The notes: generated by a model not told the origin, from the letters alone. Positions 18,658-27,401 are shown, numbered from the stretch's first letter. The stretch: 53,301 bases of DNA from Burkholderiales bacterium (GCA_020848435.1 JADLAC010000042.1:1-53301); one strand, 5' to 3'. Numbers and translations are program-made.

Positions 18658-20208
18658 CTACGGTCGCGGAAGAGGCTGCTTCGCCTGCTGTCCGGCAAGT
18701 TCCGCGACGAAGCGCGCGAAGGGCGTGATGTTAGCGTAGGAACTCGCTTGCTCCAGCGCATCCATGTACTCGTCGCGCCGCTCGACCGGAATAACCGTCC
18801 AGACATGTCCGGCGGGCACGAGCATGAGGTTCATGAGGAACCTTGCCAGGCGGCCGTTCCCGTCCATGTACGGATGGATATAGACGAAGACAAAGTGACC
18901 CAACACTGCACGCACCTGAGGTTCGGTTTCCGCTTCGAGCAGATCGAAGAACACCAGCATGCACTCTCGCACTGCTTCCTTTGAGAGCGGAACATGGAGC
19001 GCCCCGCGAATGAACACCTGGTCGTTGCGATAGCCGGCGAGGTCGGATGCCTTCAGAATGCCGGCCTGCACGCTCGGGCTGAATAGTGACTGATACCAAC
19101 CGGGCAGGCTGTTACGGAACACCGTGCCCGCGTTTTCGCCTCTGGCAACTCGGACGAGATCGCGCTTGACGAGATTGTGCGCCTCGAAATAACCGCGCGC
19201 TGCCATGGCGTCGCGGGTGGCGCGATCCTTCTCGTCACCGTCCGGATCCCAACTGCCATCACGGATCTTCTCGATCAGGGTCGCTGTCACGCGATAGCCT
19301 TCGATCGACAGCGAGTGATAGGCATCGCTGACGTAGCGCGCCTCCACGTCCTTCAGAAGCGCATCGATATCCTTGGGCGCGACCGGCGGCTGCGGAAACG
19401 CCGCGATCACGGGCCCCCGCATTTCTGCCCACATCAAGCGCAAACGCCGAACGTAGGGTGATTCCGGCCGCCCGCCCGTTAGCAACCTGGGAAGCGGTTT
19501 ATCGAAGGGGTTTGCTTCGTTTACCCCATGGCCGGCGCTGCGCATGGCGCCCACGATTTCGTCGGCGAGCGCCGCTCGGCCAATGGCCCGGAAGCCGCTG
19601 GCAAGACGGCCGGCCACCGATGGATGTGGACCCTCGAGCAATATCCGCAGCAAATCGGAACCATCGGGCAGGGCGCCGAGCGCGATCTGAGCTGCGATGG
19701 GATTCTGTATGAAGAGGGTCGGACTCGCCGCGACCAGCGCCGCCGGCAATTCGACCAGGCGCAGCCTGCCACAGTCCGGGGCAGGTGCGGAGGGCAGCAG
19801 CTTCACGGCCTTGTAGATGAAGAGCGAGCAGCCATGCAGTAGTTGCACTGTCTGGTTCGTGCCTTCAGCTGCCCAGATCTGAACCTGCCTCGGAACCATT
19901 CTTTCACCTGACCGCAGCAGCACTGACTGCTCCGGATTGACGTGCCAGCGATCGCCGAAGCGCTGGGTTGCGTAGTCGGCGATGAACTCGCGCAGGCTGG
20001 CGCACCAGGACGTGGTATCGCCATCGGCCTCGTCCGGACGACGTGGGACGTACCAGCCGCGGATGACCTCCTTGAGGAAACCGGCTCGCAGCAGAACCTC
20101 GCGGTCTGTGCGTGAAAACCTCGGCCCGGGGATGGCCTGGAGTCCGTCATCCTGGAGCCGCTTGAGAGCTTCCAAGGCGGAGGCGAGTTTTTCGTGTGGC
20201 TTAGGCAC
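18658..20208 (-). CDS. Fic-family AMP transferase with AbiEi-like N-terminal region
   Basis: 516 aa from GTG at 20208. The Fic motif is canonical at 445-456: HPYMDGNGRLAR. An inhibitory S-x3-E-G (SLSIEGY, from 299) precedes it, so the enzyme is probably auto-inhibited and active as an AMP transferase once released. Residues about 25-230 (GWYVPRRPDE, WHVNPEQSVLLRSGE, QIWAAEGTNQT) resemble the winged-helix-plus-core plan of AbiEi-type antitoxins, though I hold that only moderately. Together this would put toxin-like and antitoxin-like halves in one chain. Four 23-bp-spaced repeats cover the promoter and start. It ends facing the other Fic gene. Confidence 0.85.
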   Translation of the reverse strand: MPKPHEKLASALEALKRLQDDGLQAIPGPRFSRTDREVLLRAGFLKEVIRGWYVPRRPDEADGDTTSWCASLREFIADYATQRFGDRWHVNPEQSVLLRSGERMVPRQVQIWAAEGTNQTVQLLHGCSLFIYKAVKLLPSAPAPDCGRLRLVELPAALVAASPTLFIQNPIAAQIALGALPDGSDLLRILLEGPHPSVAGRLASGFRAIGRAALADEIVGAMRSAGHGVNEANPFDKPLPRLLTGGRPESPYVRRLRLMWAEMRGPVIAAFPQPPVAPKDIDALLKDVEARYVSDAYHSLSIEGYRVTATLIEKIRDGSWDPDGDEKDRATRDAMAARGYFEAHNLVKRDLVRVARGENAGTVFRNSLPGWYQSLFSPSVQAGILKASDLAGYRNDQVFIRGALHVPLSKEAVRECMLVFFDLLEAETEPQVRAVLGHFVFVYIHPYMDGNGRLARFLMNLMLVPAGHVWTVIPVERRDEYMDALEQASSYANITPFARFVAELAGQQAKQPLPRP

Positions 20209-20288
20209 AAGACTTAGATGAATTTGTTGACAAGAGTGTAGCGCGCATAATCACAAGAGTCTAATGAAGATGGTTGCAAGAATATAAT
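20207..20288. repeat. Four direct repeats of ACAAGAgTnTA with exact 23-bp period
   Basis: CAAGA begins at 20208 (CAAGACTTA), 20231 (CAAGAGTGTA), 20254 (CAAGAGTCTA) and 20277 (CAAGAATATA), each exactly 23 bp after the last. The first copy overlaps the GTG start of the adjacent Fic gene. The spacing, about two helical turns, would place bound proteins on one DNA face. Too short and irregular between cores to be a CRISPR array. Confidence 0.75.
20235..20263 (-). promoter_or_regulatory. Candidate promoter of the AbiEi-like/Fic gene
   Basis: TAGACT (20258-20263) and TACACT (20235-20240) are separated by 17 bp on the minus strand, each matching consensus at four of six bases. Each hexamer lies inside one of the 23-bp repeats, so repeat binding would block it. 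Confidence 0.4.
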
Positions 20289-20411
20289 GTGGCGCACACT
20301 GGAGAACAAATTATCTAATAAGCACAGATAGTTGCTGCGCTGGTGGAACGGTAAGGGTGGGGCACATTCAGTTCGAGGGGAAAGGCGGGACTGTGAAAGC
20401 AAGCGGGCCGG

Positions 20412-20737
20412 GTGAAAAGCGTGACGGGCTGGCTCGTGCGGCTAGGGCAGGGCGTGTATGCCTTCCCTGCCGACCATCTGAATGAGCATGCAACGATCAG
20501 GTTCCTCCAAACCCGGGTCGCGGGACTGCACGTCGCAGGCAAAGAGCGCACTCGGCTTGCAGGGCATACGCCACAACTTCGTTACGCGCGAACAGTGGGT
20601 GCTGGGGCGCGCGCGCAACCAAGTTGATAGACGTTTCGGCCTTAGAACGGCGGTACACCCTACCGGTCGGCAGCGACAAACGTTGGATGACCCGGCTGAA
20701 AGCCGGCACCTTGCTGAGCCTGAAACCGCATGGATAA
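20412..20737 (+). pseudogene. Frameshifted AbiEi-type antitoxin remnant
   Basis: Frame 1 from 20412 reads GWLVRLGQGVYAFP then RVAGLHVAGK, the winged-helix and early core of AbiEi-family antitoxins. At about 20540 the match moves to another frame (KSALGLQGIRHNF, then REQWVLG). A third frame ends RLKAGTLLSLKPHG with TAA at 20735-20737, overlapping the AbiEii-like start. An in-frame stop at 20394 cuts off the N-terminus. The gene is dead, with at least two frameshifts. The antitoxin would have countered the neighbouring nucleotidyltransferase toxin in a type IV toxin-antitoxin or abortive infection system. Confidence 0.6.
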
Positions 20738-20856
20738 GGCTTACGCCGATGCCGGGCGTCTGCTGCTCGCCGCAGCACCCGAAAGTCTTCGCCAACGACA
20801 TCTTCGCGATGAAGGGCGGCAGCGCCATCAACCTCTTCGTCCGTGACATGCCGCGA
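20730..20856 (+). pseudogene. Truncated AbiEii-type nucleotidyltransferase toxin remnant
   Basis: ATG at 20730 gives MDKAYADAGRLLLAAAPES. After a one-base frameshift near 20790 the neighbouring frame continues IFAMKGGSAINLFVRDMPR, the start of the nucleotidyltransferase core of AbiEii-family toxins (KGGTALNL then RD-PR). The sequence stops matching at 20856, before the catalytic aspartates. So only about 42 codons survive. Its start overlaps the antitoxin remnant's stop by 8 bp, the usual arrangement in intact AbiE pairs. The right edge of the island is here. Confidence 0.6.
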
Positions 20857-20876
20857 ACAGAGCAATTAGAGGCGTA

Positions 20877-21362
20877 TCAACCGCGGCGCGCCGCCTCGAT
20901 CGCGGCGATGTCGATCTTCGTCATCTCCATCATCGCATCGAACGCGCGCTTGGCGGCAGCGCGATCGGGATCGGTTACCGCTCGGGTCAGGGCGATCGGC
21001 GTGATCTGCCAGGACAATCCCCATTTGTCCTTGCACCAGCCACATGCGCTCTCCTGGCCGCCGTTGCCGACGATCGCGTTCCAGTAGCGATCGGTTTCGG
21101 CCTGGTCAGCGGTCGCCACCTGGAAGGAAAAAGCTTCGTTGTGCTTGAACGCGGGTCCGCCGTTGAGCCCGAGACAGGGGATCCCCATCACCGTGAACTC
21201 GACGGTCAAGACATCTCCTTTCTTCCCGGACGGAAAGTCGCCGGGGGCGAGGTGCACCGCACCGACGGAAGAATCGGGAAAGGTCCTGGCGTAGAACCGC
21301 GCCGCGGCCTCGGCGTCGCCATCGTACCAAAGGCAAATCGTGTTCTTGGCTGGATTCATCAT
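20877..21362 (-). CDS. VOC-fold protein, PhnB/3-demethylubiquinone methyltransferase-like family
   Basis: 161 aa. CLWYDGDAEAAARFYARTFPDSSV opens the fold, VEFTVMGIPCLGLNGGPAF and EAFSFQVATADQAETDRYWNAIV are the next family blocks, and GWCKDKWGLSWQITP is the signature end of the domain. The family is widespread and most members have no proven reaction. Start at ATG 21362 (a second ATG follows directly). It is the first intact gene right of the island. It is 213 bp past the NIPSNAP gene on the same strand, with nothing recognisable in that gap. Confidence 0.85.
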   Translation of the reverse strand: MMNPAKNTICLWYDGDAEAAARFYARTFPDSSVGAVHLAPGDFPSGKKGDVLTVEFTVMGIPCLGLNGGPAFKHNEAFSFQVATADQAETDRYWNAIVGNGGQESACGWCKDKWGLSWQITPIALTRAVTDPDRAAAKRAFDAMMEMTKIDIAAIEAARRG

Positions 21363-21575
21363 GTCACTTCACCCATCGTGATGAGCCACCCGGCGCCGCG
21401 CAAGACTTACGCTGCGCACGCGCTCCAGGGGCATTGCGCGGAACTGCGCTCAGGAAAACCTCGCACAAACCATACCGTTGAGCCGCCCCGGAAGCCCTCG
21501 CTATACGCGCGCGCCGCCGAGCTTTCTGCTACTTGCCTTTTCGCCGCTTGGCAGGTCGCCACCGCTGACACGCCG

Positions 21576-22277
21576 TCACCTGAGCCGGCTGTAGTCCATC
21601 GGGTGCAGCAGAACGCTCTCGACCCGAGCCACGTGGGCAAGCCAGGTTTCGTTGATCAGTCTGGCGAGCGGCGGATCCGCGTCCTGCGCTTCGCGCCAGC
21701 GCTGCCAGCACGCCATGTCGGGAAAGCGACGCAGCTCGATGCTCCGGTGCGAACCCGCGTTGGTCGTCCCTGGTCCGATCAGCGTGTCGAAGAAAGCGAT
21801 CAGCTCGGCCCCATCGCGTTCCAGCGCGGGGGCCACCTCGGAGAAGTAGACATCGTGGTGCGAAGCGGCGGCATCGGGGCGCAAGAAGAGCGTACGCTGC
21901 TCATAGATGCCCCGCGGCAGTCCGGTCACCTCGGCGACGGCGGGCCAACAGATGGGCAGCTCCGGTGAACGCTCGGCGCGGCGAACCATCGCCGTTTCCA
22001 CGAAGTCCAGCGCCGGGAAGAGACGGCTATCGCGTGCTCCGACGAACATTCGATCACGCCGTAGCGCGTCTTGATGCGCCTCCCAGGCGGCGAGCGAGTC
22101 GAACTGGCGCACTTGGAACACGCCGCAACCCGCATCCGGACCCACCCACACCTCCCAGGCGCCGATCAGCACCGAGCTTTGCGCTTCCAGCGCCGAGAGC
22201 GTTTCACGCGAAAAAATCTCGTTGCGCCTGCGCAGCCGTCCGCCGCGCGCAATGACGAGTCGGTGCTGATAAATCAT
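21576..22277 (-). CDS. NIPSNAP-family protein with two ferredoxin-like domains
   Basis: 233 aa, two similar halves. Each has the NIPSNAP pattern of beta strand, helix, then an aromatic-rich stretch: MIYQHRLVIA with GVFQVRQFDSLAAWEAHQDA, and IYEQRTLFLRP with SIELRRFPDMACWQRWREA. Enzymatic role is unknown; in catabolic operons such proteins often sit beside oxidoreductases. It is the last gene of the sulfatase-Bug-GMC unit. Its ATG at 22277 overlaps the TGA of a 24-codon ORF created by a tandem duplication, so its translation may be coupled to that ORF. Confidence 0.75.
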   Translation of the reverse strand: MIYQHRLVIARGGRLRRRNEIFSRETLSALEAQSSVLIGAWEVWVGPDAGCGVFQVRQFDSLAAWEAHQDALRRDRMFVGARDSRLFPALDFVETAMVRRAERSPELPICWPAVAEVTGLPRGIYEQRTLFLRPDAAASHHDVYFSEVAPALERDGAELIAFFDTLIGPGTTNAGSHRSIELRRFPDMACWQRWREAQDADPPLARLINETWLAHVARVESVLLHPMDYSRLR

Positions 22278-22406
22278 GGAAGGTGCTTTCGGCCGGTCAC
22301 GCGATTCACGTCCAGGTGTCGTGCGGCGGCCAGATGTCGATAGATCATCGAAGGTTTCGCTCTCAGCCGGTGATGCGGTTCACGTCCCGTGCCGTGCGGC
22401 GGCCAG
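22268..22406. repeat. Imperfect tandem duplication across the GMC/NIPSNAP junction
   Basis: 22268-22333 and 22339-22406 align over about 66 bp at roughly 80% by eye; both begin GATA(A/G)ATCAT and end CGTGCGGCGGCCAG. The right copy holds the last codons and stop of the GMC gene plus a second version of the NIPSNAP start. On the minus strand that second ATG (22348) opens a 24-codon ORF beginning MIYRHLAAARH, whose TGA (22276-22274) overlaps the true ATG. Confidence 0.75.
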
Positions 22407-24038
22407 CACGAGGTCGGAGGCCTTCTCGGCGATCATGATCGTCGGGGCATTGGTATTGGACGAAACCATGGTGGGCATGATGGAAGCATCGATTACTCGC
22501 AGAGCCTCGACGCCATGAACGCGCAGCGCATGATCGACCACGGCCGTGTCGTCCGAACCCATGCGGCAGGTACCGATCGGATGGTATGAGGTCTGTCCGG
22601 TGCTGCGCATGTGATCGATCAGCGCGTCGTCGTCGCGCGCTTGCGGGCCGGGCCGCACCTCGCGCACGATGTAGCGCGCCAGCTCGGGCTGCGCCGCGAC
22701 TTTGCGGATCAGGCGCAGCGCGGCGAGCTGCTTGCGTACGTCCGATTCGGCGCCCAGGTAGTTCGGCCGGATCGCGGGCGGATCGGCCATGTTCGGGCCT
22801 CTCGCGTGCACCGAGCCACGGGAGCGCGGCCGCAATACGAAGCAGCCGAAAGAGAAGCCCGGAAAGCGGTCGAGCCCGATCCTATCGGCGAAGCGCTGGC
22901 CGCGGGCGGCGAGCGCGTAGTGGCTGGTCGCCATGGTGATCTGATGGAGCTGGATCTTGATGTCGGGCCGAGGCAGTGCGGGATCGCTCTTGGTGAGGGC
23001 ATGTATGGTGGCACTTGCCGTGGTCATGAGGCCTCTGCCGAGAAACAGCCAGCTCGCGCCCATCGCCGCCGTCTTGAAGCTACTGCGCAGCACCGTGTTG
23101 AGGCTCGAACGCAGGGTTGTCTCGAAGCCCATGCGCACGTGCCAATGGTCGCAAAGATTTTCGCCCACGCCCGGCAGATGATGCCGCACGGGGATACCGG
23201 CCCGGTGCAGGATCTCGCCGTTACCTATTCCCGAGACCTCTAATAGCTGGGGCGACTGCACAGCACCGGCGGCAATGAGCACTTCGCGGCGCGCGCTCGC
23301 GGTCACCTCGCTGCCGTTTCGCCGGTAGACCACGCCCGTCGCGCGCTTGCCGTCGAGCACGATGCGCTGCGCCAGCGCGCCGGTGGCGACCGTGAGATTA
23401 TCGCGGTGCATGACCGGCCGCAGGTACGCCGCCGCGGTGCTGCAGCGCCAACCCCGGTGCACCGAGAATTGCAGGAAGCCCACGCCCTCGAAGCGTGCGC
23501 CGTTGTAATCGTCGTTCGGCGCGATGCCGGCGGACTGGGCGGCCGCCCGCCATGCCATGGTCATGGTGTCGCGATCGCGGTACTCGGACACCCGGATCGG
23601 CCCGTGACGTCCTCTCAACGCGGGATCGCCACCGGTATAGGATTCCATTCGCTTCAAATAGGGCAGCAGGTCGCTGTAGCCCCAGCCGGGGTTGCCGAGA
23701 TCGCGCCACTGATCGTATTCGAGAGGGTCGCCGCGGACCCACATCATTCCATTGACCGAGCTGGAGCCGCCCAGTACGCGACCGCGAGGCCATAGCACGC
23801 GCCGGCCGGCGACCTTCTCGTCCGCGTCGGTCTCGAAGCGCCACAGGGCGCGCTCCCCGCTCAAGACGCGCGCCACGCCGGCGGGGATGCGAATCCACAG
23901 CCATCGGTCGTCGGCCTGTCCGGCTTCGAGCAACAGCACGCGGTGTTCGCCCGATGCGCTGAGCCGGTGAGCTGCCGCACACCCTGCCGAGCCCGCGCCG
24001 ATGATGATGTAGTCGTATTGCGTGTCGGTCACGATCAC
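22380..24038 (-). CDS. GMC-family FAD-dependent alcohol oxidoreductase
   Basis: 552 aa. The FAD-binding Rossmann motif YIIIGAGSAGCAAAHRLSAS is at the N-terminus, followed by GRVLGGSSSVNGMMWVRG (GMC signature 1) and GAVQSPQLLEVSGIGN (signature 2). The C-terminus has YHPIGTCRMG with the active-site His and SSNTNAPTIMIAEKASDLV. The nearest named relatives are choline and alcohol dehydrogenases, but the substrate is open. It lies 26 bp after the Bug gene and 102 bp before NIPSNAP on one strand. Beside a sulfatase it may oxidise the alcohol released from a sulfate ester. Confidence 0.9.
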   Translation of the reverse strand: MIVTDTQYDYIIIGAGSAGCAAAHRLSASGEHRVLLLEAGQADDRWLWIRIPAGVARVLSGERALWRFETDADEKVAGRRVLWPRGRVLGGSSSVNGMMWVRGDPLEYDQWRDLGNPGWGYSDLLPYLKRMESYTGGDPALRGRHGPIRVSEYRDRDTMTMAWRAAAQSAGIAPNDDYNGARFEGVGFLQFSVHRGWRCSTAAAYLRPVMHRDNLTVATGALAQRIVLDGKRATGVVYRRNGSEVTASARREVLIAAGAVQSPQLLEVSGIGNGEILHRAGIPVRHHLPGVGENLCDHWHVRMGFETTLRSSLNTVLRSSFKTAAMGASWLFLGRGLMTTASATIHALTKSDPALPRPDIKIQLHQITMATSHYALAARGQRFADRIGLDRFPGFSFGCFVLRPRSRGSVHARGPNMADPPAIRPNYLGAESDVRKQLAALRLIRKVAAQPELARYIVREVRPGPQARDDDALIDHMRSTGQTSYHPIGTCRMGSDDTAVVDHALRVHGVEALRVIDASIMPTMVSSNTNAPTIMIAEKASDLVLAAARHGT

Positions 24039-24064
24039 CTCCCTCGCCGAGATTCGGACCCGGT

Positions 24065-25054
24065 CTATTCCGCCTTCAAACCGAGATCGCGCACGACCTT
24101 GGCCAGACGAATGTAATCGTCGTCGATCATCGCCTTGAAGACGTCCGGGGACGCGCCCGGATAGGCCACGCTGCCGAGCTTGATCAGCGTTTCCCGCGTC
24201 TGCGCATCCGCCACGATCGCCGTGATCTCACGATGCAGCAGATCCACGATGGGCATACTCACGCCCCTGGGCGCGACCAGCCCGCCCCAGGAGGAGAAGC
24301 GGTAGCCCTTGACACCCACTTCCTCGAAGGTCGGCACCTCCGGCAGACCGGGGAAGCGCTCGCCCAAGGTCACCGCGAGCGCGCGGATGCGCCCGCTCGC
24401 GATATGGGGCAATGTGACCGGCACGACCACGATGCAGAAGTCGAGCTGACCGTCGATGAGCGGAGGAAGGGTCTCGATGCCGCCGCGATAAGGCACGTGA
24501 GTGGCGGCGAAGCCGCCCGTTAGAGACGCAAGAAGGCCCGTGGCGAGATGCGACGCATTGCCGACCCCGGAGGAGCCGTAAGCGAGCTTCCCCGGCCGGG
24601 CGCGCAGATCCTTCAGCAAGCCGTCCACGGATTTGTAGGGCCCGTTGCCGCGTACGACGAGCACCGATGGCGTATCGTTCATGCGCACCACCGGCACGAA
24701 GTCGCGGCGCAGGTTCGTTTGCGCGCCCAGAATCTCCGGCGCGACATGCGATGCCGACACATAGGCGAGCGTGTAGCCGTCTGGTAGCGCACGCGCGGCG
24801 ATTTGCAGCCCCAGCCCGCCCGCGGCACCGGAGCGGTTGTCGACGACGACGCTGTGACCCAGGCGCGCTCTGAGCGATTCAGCCACGCGGCGGGTCACGA
24901 TGTCGGGTCCGCCTGCCGCGGGATAGGGCACGATCACGCGTATCGGTCTGGACGGATAGCCCTCCGGCGATGCTGCCGCGAACGCCGGCGCGCTCGCCCA
25001 CCACCCCACGGCGGCGAGCGCCAACGCGGACATCCGATTCGCGAAGCGTCTCAT
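24065..25054 (-). CDS. Bug/TctC-type periplasmic solute-binding protein
   Basis: 329 aa with a signal peptide of about 27 residues (basic start, then LALAAVGWWASAPAFAAA). The mature start YPSRPIRVIVPYPAAGGPDIVTRRVAESLR and the following VDNRSGAAGGLG are hallmarks of the Bug family. These proteins bind small organic anions for tripartite tricarboxylate transporters. No TctAB membrane genes are adjacent, so it is an orphan that may use a distant permease or act as a sensor. It is 28 bp after the sulfatase gene and 26 bp before the GMC gene, so it probably binds a substrate or product of that pathway. Confidence 0.9.
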   Translation of the reverse strand: MRRFANRMSALALAAVGWWASAPAFAAASPEGYPSRPIRVIVPYPAAGGPDIVTRRVAESLRARLGHSVVVDNRSGAAGGLGLQIAARALPDGYTLAYVSASHVAPEILGAQTNLRRDFVPVVRMNDTPSVLVVRGNGPYKSVDGLLKDLRARPGKLAYGSSGVGNASHLATGLLASLTGGFAATHVPYRGGIETLPPLIDGQLDFCIVVVPVTLPHIASGRIRALAVTLGERFPGLPEVPTFEEVGVKGYRFSSWGGLVAPRGVSMPIVDLLHREITAIVADAQTRETLIKLGSVAYPGASPDVFKAMIDDDYIRLAKVVRDLGLKAE

Positions 25055-25082
25055 CGCATCCGCTCCGGAGCAGCGCGCCGGT

Positions 25083-27401
25083 TCATCGCATCCACTCCAG
25101 GGCAGCCTGTTGGGCTTCGACTTCGACGCGGTTGAAGATGCTGTCGGGCGCTTGGGGGCCGGGCTCGACGCGCACCTGCTCTATGGTGCCGCCGTACGCG
25201 AAGCTGCCGTGGGCGGCGTAGCGCTCCGAGGTCCGGCAGCGGCGGTCGATGCCGACGTCCATCCCCTCGTGCGGCAGCCGGCCGAGCGTCGGCGACATGT
25301 CGATCTCGGGCGTGCGATCGACGCCGTTCACGCGGATACGTCCGCTGCCGCGGCGTTGCCCGTGCGCTCGATAGTCGAGCACGAGCTCGCACGCCCCGGG
25401 CGCAAGCGCAATGGGATCGAGCTCGAGCGGGTTCCGCCAGCGCTGGTAGATGAATATCAGTGCGTCGTCCGCCACGAATGCCACCATGCCGCCGAAGGTG
25501 GTGCCGAGCGAGAAGATCACGCCGCTCTCGCCCGGCTGGAAGTGAAACCGGGCAGTGAGACGAAACGTGCGATCGGCGAACAGCGGCCAGACGTTGCAGC
25601 GGTCGATGGTCTGCGTGCCCGGATGGAAGGTTCGCGGCCGGTTGACTTCGTCCATGCGGTGCGGCGGATGCGCGACCCCGCGCTCGAAGCCGCGGTTGTC
25701 GATCGGGTAGATGCGGTTGGCCGCCGCGTCGGCTTCGAACGCCGCGACCATCTGCGCGAGCTTCGCCGGTTCGCTGCGCGCGCGGTCGTCGATCTCCGTC
25801 GGGTCGTTATCAAGGTCGAAGAGCATCCAGTTGTCGAGGTCGATACGGGTCTTCGGTGGCTGCAGCGAGACGATCTTCCAGCCGTCCTCGATGAAGCCGC
25901 GATGCCCCTCGAGCTCGTAGCTCTGCGCGCGCCTGGCGCAAGGCGCATTGGCGCCGGTGAGCACGGCCTTGAAGCTCACGCCGTCCAGTGGGAGCGCCGG
26001 GCGAGCATCGAAGGTCTCCGGGTAGGGAATTCCCACGATATCCAGCAAGGTCGGACAGACGTCGGTCACGTGTATCCACTGCGGTCGGATCGCGCCCGGC
26101 TCGGCAATGCCTCGCGGCCAGCGCGCGATGAAAGGCACGCGAATCCCGCCGTTCATGGGATAGCGCTTGTACTGGCGGAATGGGGTGTTCGAGACCTGCG
26201 CCCAGCCGCTCGGGTAGGCCATGAACGTCTGCGGCCCGCCGAATTCTCCATTCGCCATCATGGCATTCAGTAGGACAGGGTCCACCTCCTTGCCGAAGCG
26301 CTGGTCGAAAGCGTTGAGCGCGCCGCTCCGCGCACCGAGGGAGTTAGCGCCGTTGTCCACGCTGACGAGGATCAGCGTGTCATCGAGGACACCCATGGCG
26401 CCGAGCGATGCCACGAGGCGGCCGACGTTCTGATCCACATTGTCGATGATCGCCGCGAAGGCCTCCATGTACTTGGGATAGACGCGGCGTTCATCGGGGG
26501 AAAGCGCGGTCCAAGCGCGCACGCCTGGATTGCTCGGCGGCAGTCGGGCGCTTGCCGAGACCACACCCAGCGCGCGCTGGCGCGCGAAGCGCTCGGCGCG
26601 AATGACGTCCCAGCCGCGGTCGTAGCGCCCGCAATGCCGAGCCATGTCCGCCGGCTTGGCATGCAATGGCACGTGCGCCGCGTTATAGGGCAAGTACAGG
26701 AAGAAGGGCTTGCCCGGGTCGGCTGAGACGTGCTCGCGCAGCCAGCGAATGGCGCGATCGGTGAGATCGTCGGTGATGTAGTAGCCGGGGGGATAGCTGT
26801 CGATATCGGCGAGCTGATTGCCCTCGCGCAACGCCTCCGGGTGGAAGTAGCTGGTCTCCGCCGCGAGGAAGCCATAGAAGCGATCGAATCCGCGCTGCAG
26901 CGGCCAGGAGCTGCGATCGCCCGCGGCCGATACGTTGTGCTCGCGCGTGTTGTGCCATTTACCGACCGCGATGGTCGAATACCCGTTCGCCCGCAACAGC
27001 TCGGCAATCGTCGGTGCATCGCGAGCGATCTCGCCGCCGTAGCCGGGATAGCCCGGATCGCTGGTGTTCAGCCAACCGCAGCCCACCGCGTGCGGGTTCT
27101 TCCCGGTGAGCAGCGCCGCTCGCGCCGGGGTGCACATCGGCACCGTGGTGTAGCCGGTGAAGCGCAAACCCTGCGCTGCCAGCCGGTCGAGGTTGGGCGT
27201 TGGAATCTCCGAGCCGTAGCAGCCGAAGTCCGAGAAGCCGACATCGTCCAGGTAGACGATGACGATATTGGGTGCGCCGCAGGGCGCGCGGATCGGGGCG
27301 GGCCACCAGGGCGCGGAATCGGCGAAGGTGCGGCCGATCTTTCCCCGATAGCGCGAAGCGACGGATGGCGCCGAGGATCCCGTGCGCGTCCGATCGTCCA
27401 T
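25083..27401 (-). CDS. Arylsulfatase-like sulfatase
   Basis: 772 aa. NIVIVYLDDVGFSDFGCYG gives the calcium-binding aspartates (D52, D53). The sulfatase signature CTPARAALLTG starts at C90; this Cys would be changed to formylglycine by a separate enzyme not seen here. VGKWHN (with conserved Lys and His) and FLYLPYNAAHVPLH are further active-site segments. The roughly 200 residues after the catalytic domain look beta-rich and are typical of long AtsA-type enzymes. No signal peptide is evident. First gene of a four-gene unit diverging from the LysR gene. It would release sulfate from an organic sulfate ester of unknown nature. Confidence 0.9.
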   Translation of the reverse strand: MDDRTRTGSSAPSVASRYRGKIGRTFADSAPWWPAPIRAPCGAPNIVIVYLDDVGFSDFGCYGSEIPTPNLDRLAAQGLRFTGYTTVPMCTPARAALLTGKNPHAVGCGWLNTSDPGYPGYGGEIARDAPTIAELLRANGYSTIAVGKWHNTREHNVSAAGDRSSWPLQRGFDRFYGFLAAETSYFHPEALREGNQLADIDSYPPGYYITDDLTDRAIRWLREHVSADPGKPFFLYLPYNAAHVPLHAKPADMARHCGRYDRGWDVIRAERFARQRALGVVSASARLPPSNPGVRAWTALSPDERRVYPKYMEAFAAIIDNVDQNVGRLVASLGAMGVLDDTLILVSVDNGANSLGARSGALNAFDQRFGKEVDPVLLNAMMANGEFGGPQTFMAYPSGWAQVSNTPFRQYKRYPMNGGIRVPFIARWPRGIAEPGAIRPQWIHVTDVCPTLLDIVGIPYPETFDARPALPLDGVSFKAVLTGANAPCARRAQSYELEGHRGFIEDGWKIVSLQPPKTRIDLDNWMLFDLDNDPTEIDDRARSEPAKLAQMVAAFEADAAANRIYPIDNRGFERGVAHPPHRMDEVNRPRTFHPGTQTIDRCNVWPLFADRTFRLTARFHFQPGESGVIFSLGTTFGGMVAFVADDALIFIYQRWRNPLELDPIALAPGACELVLDYRAHGQRRGSGRIRVNGVDRTPEIDMSPTLGRLPHEGMDVGIDRRCRTSERYAAHGSFAYGGTIEQVRVEPGPQAPDSIFNRVEVEAQQAALEWMR

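Noticed and set aside
20207..20288. Repeats as a CRISPR array
   Set aside because: The conserved core is only about 10 bp with about 13 bp between, there are no cas genes, and the copies overlap a promoter and start codon.
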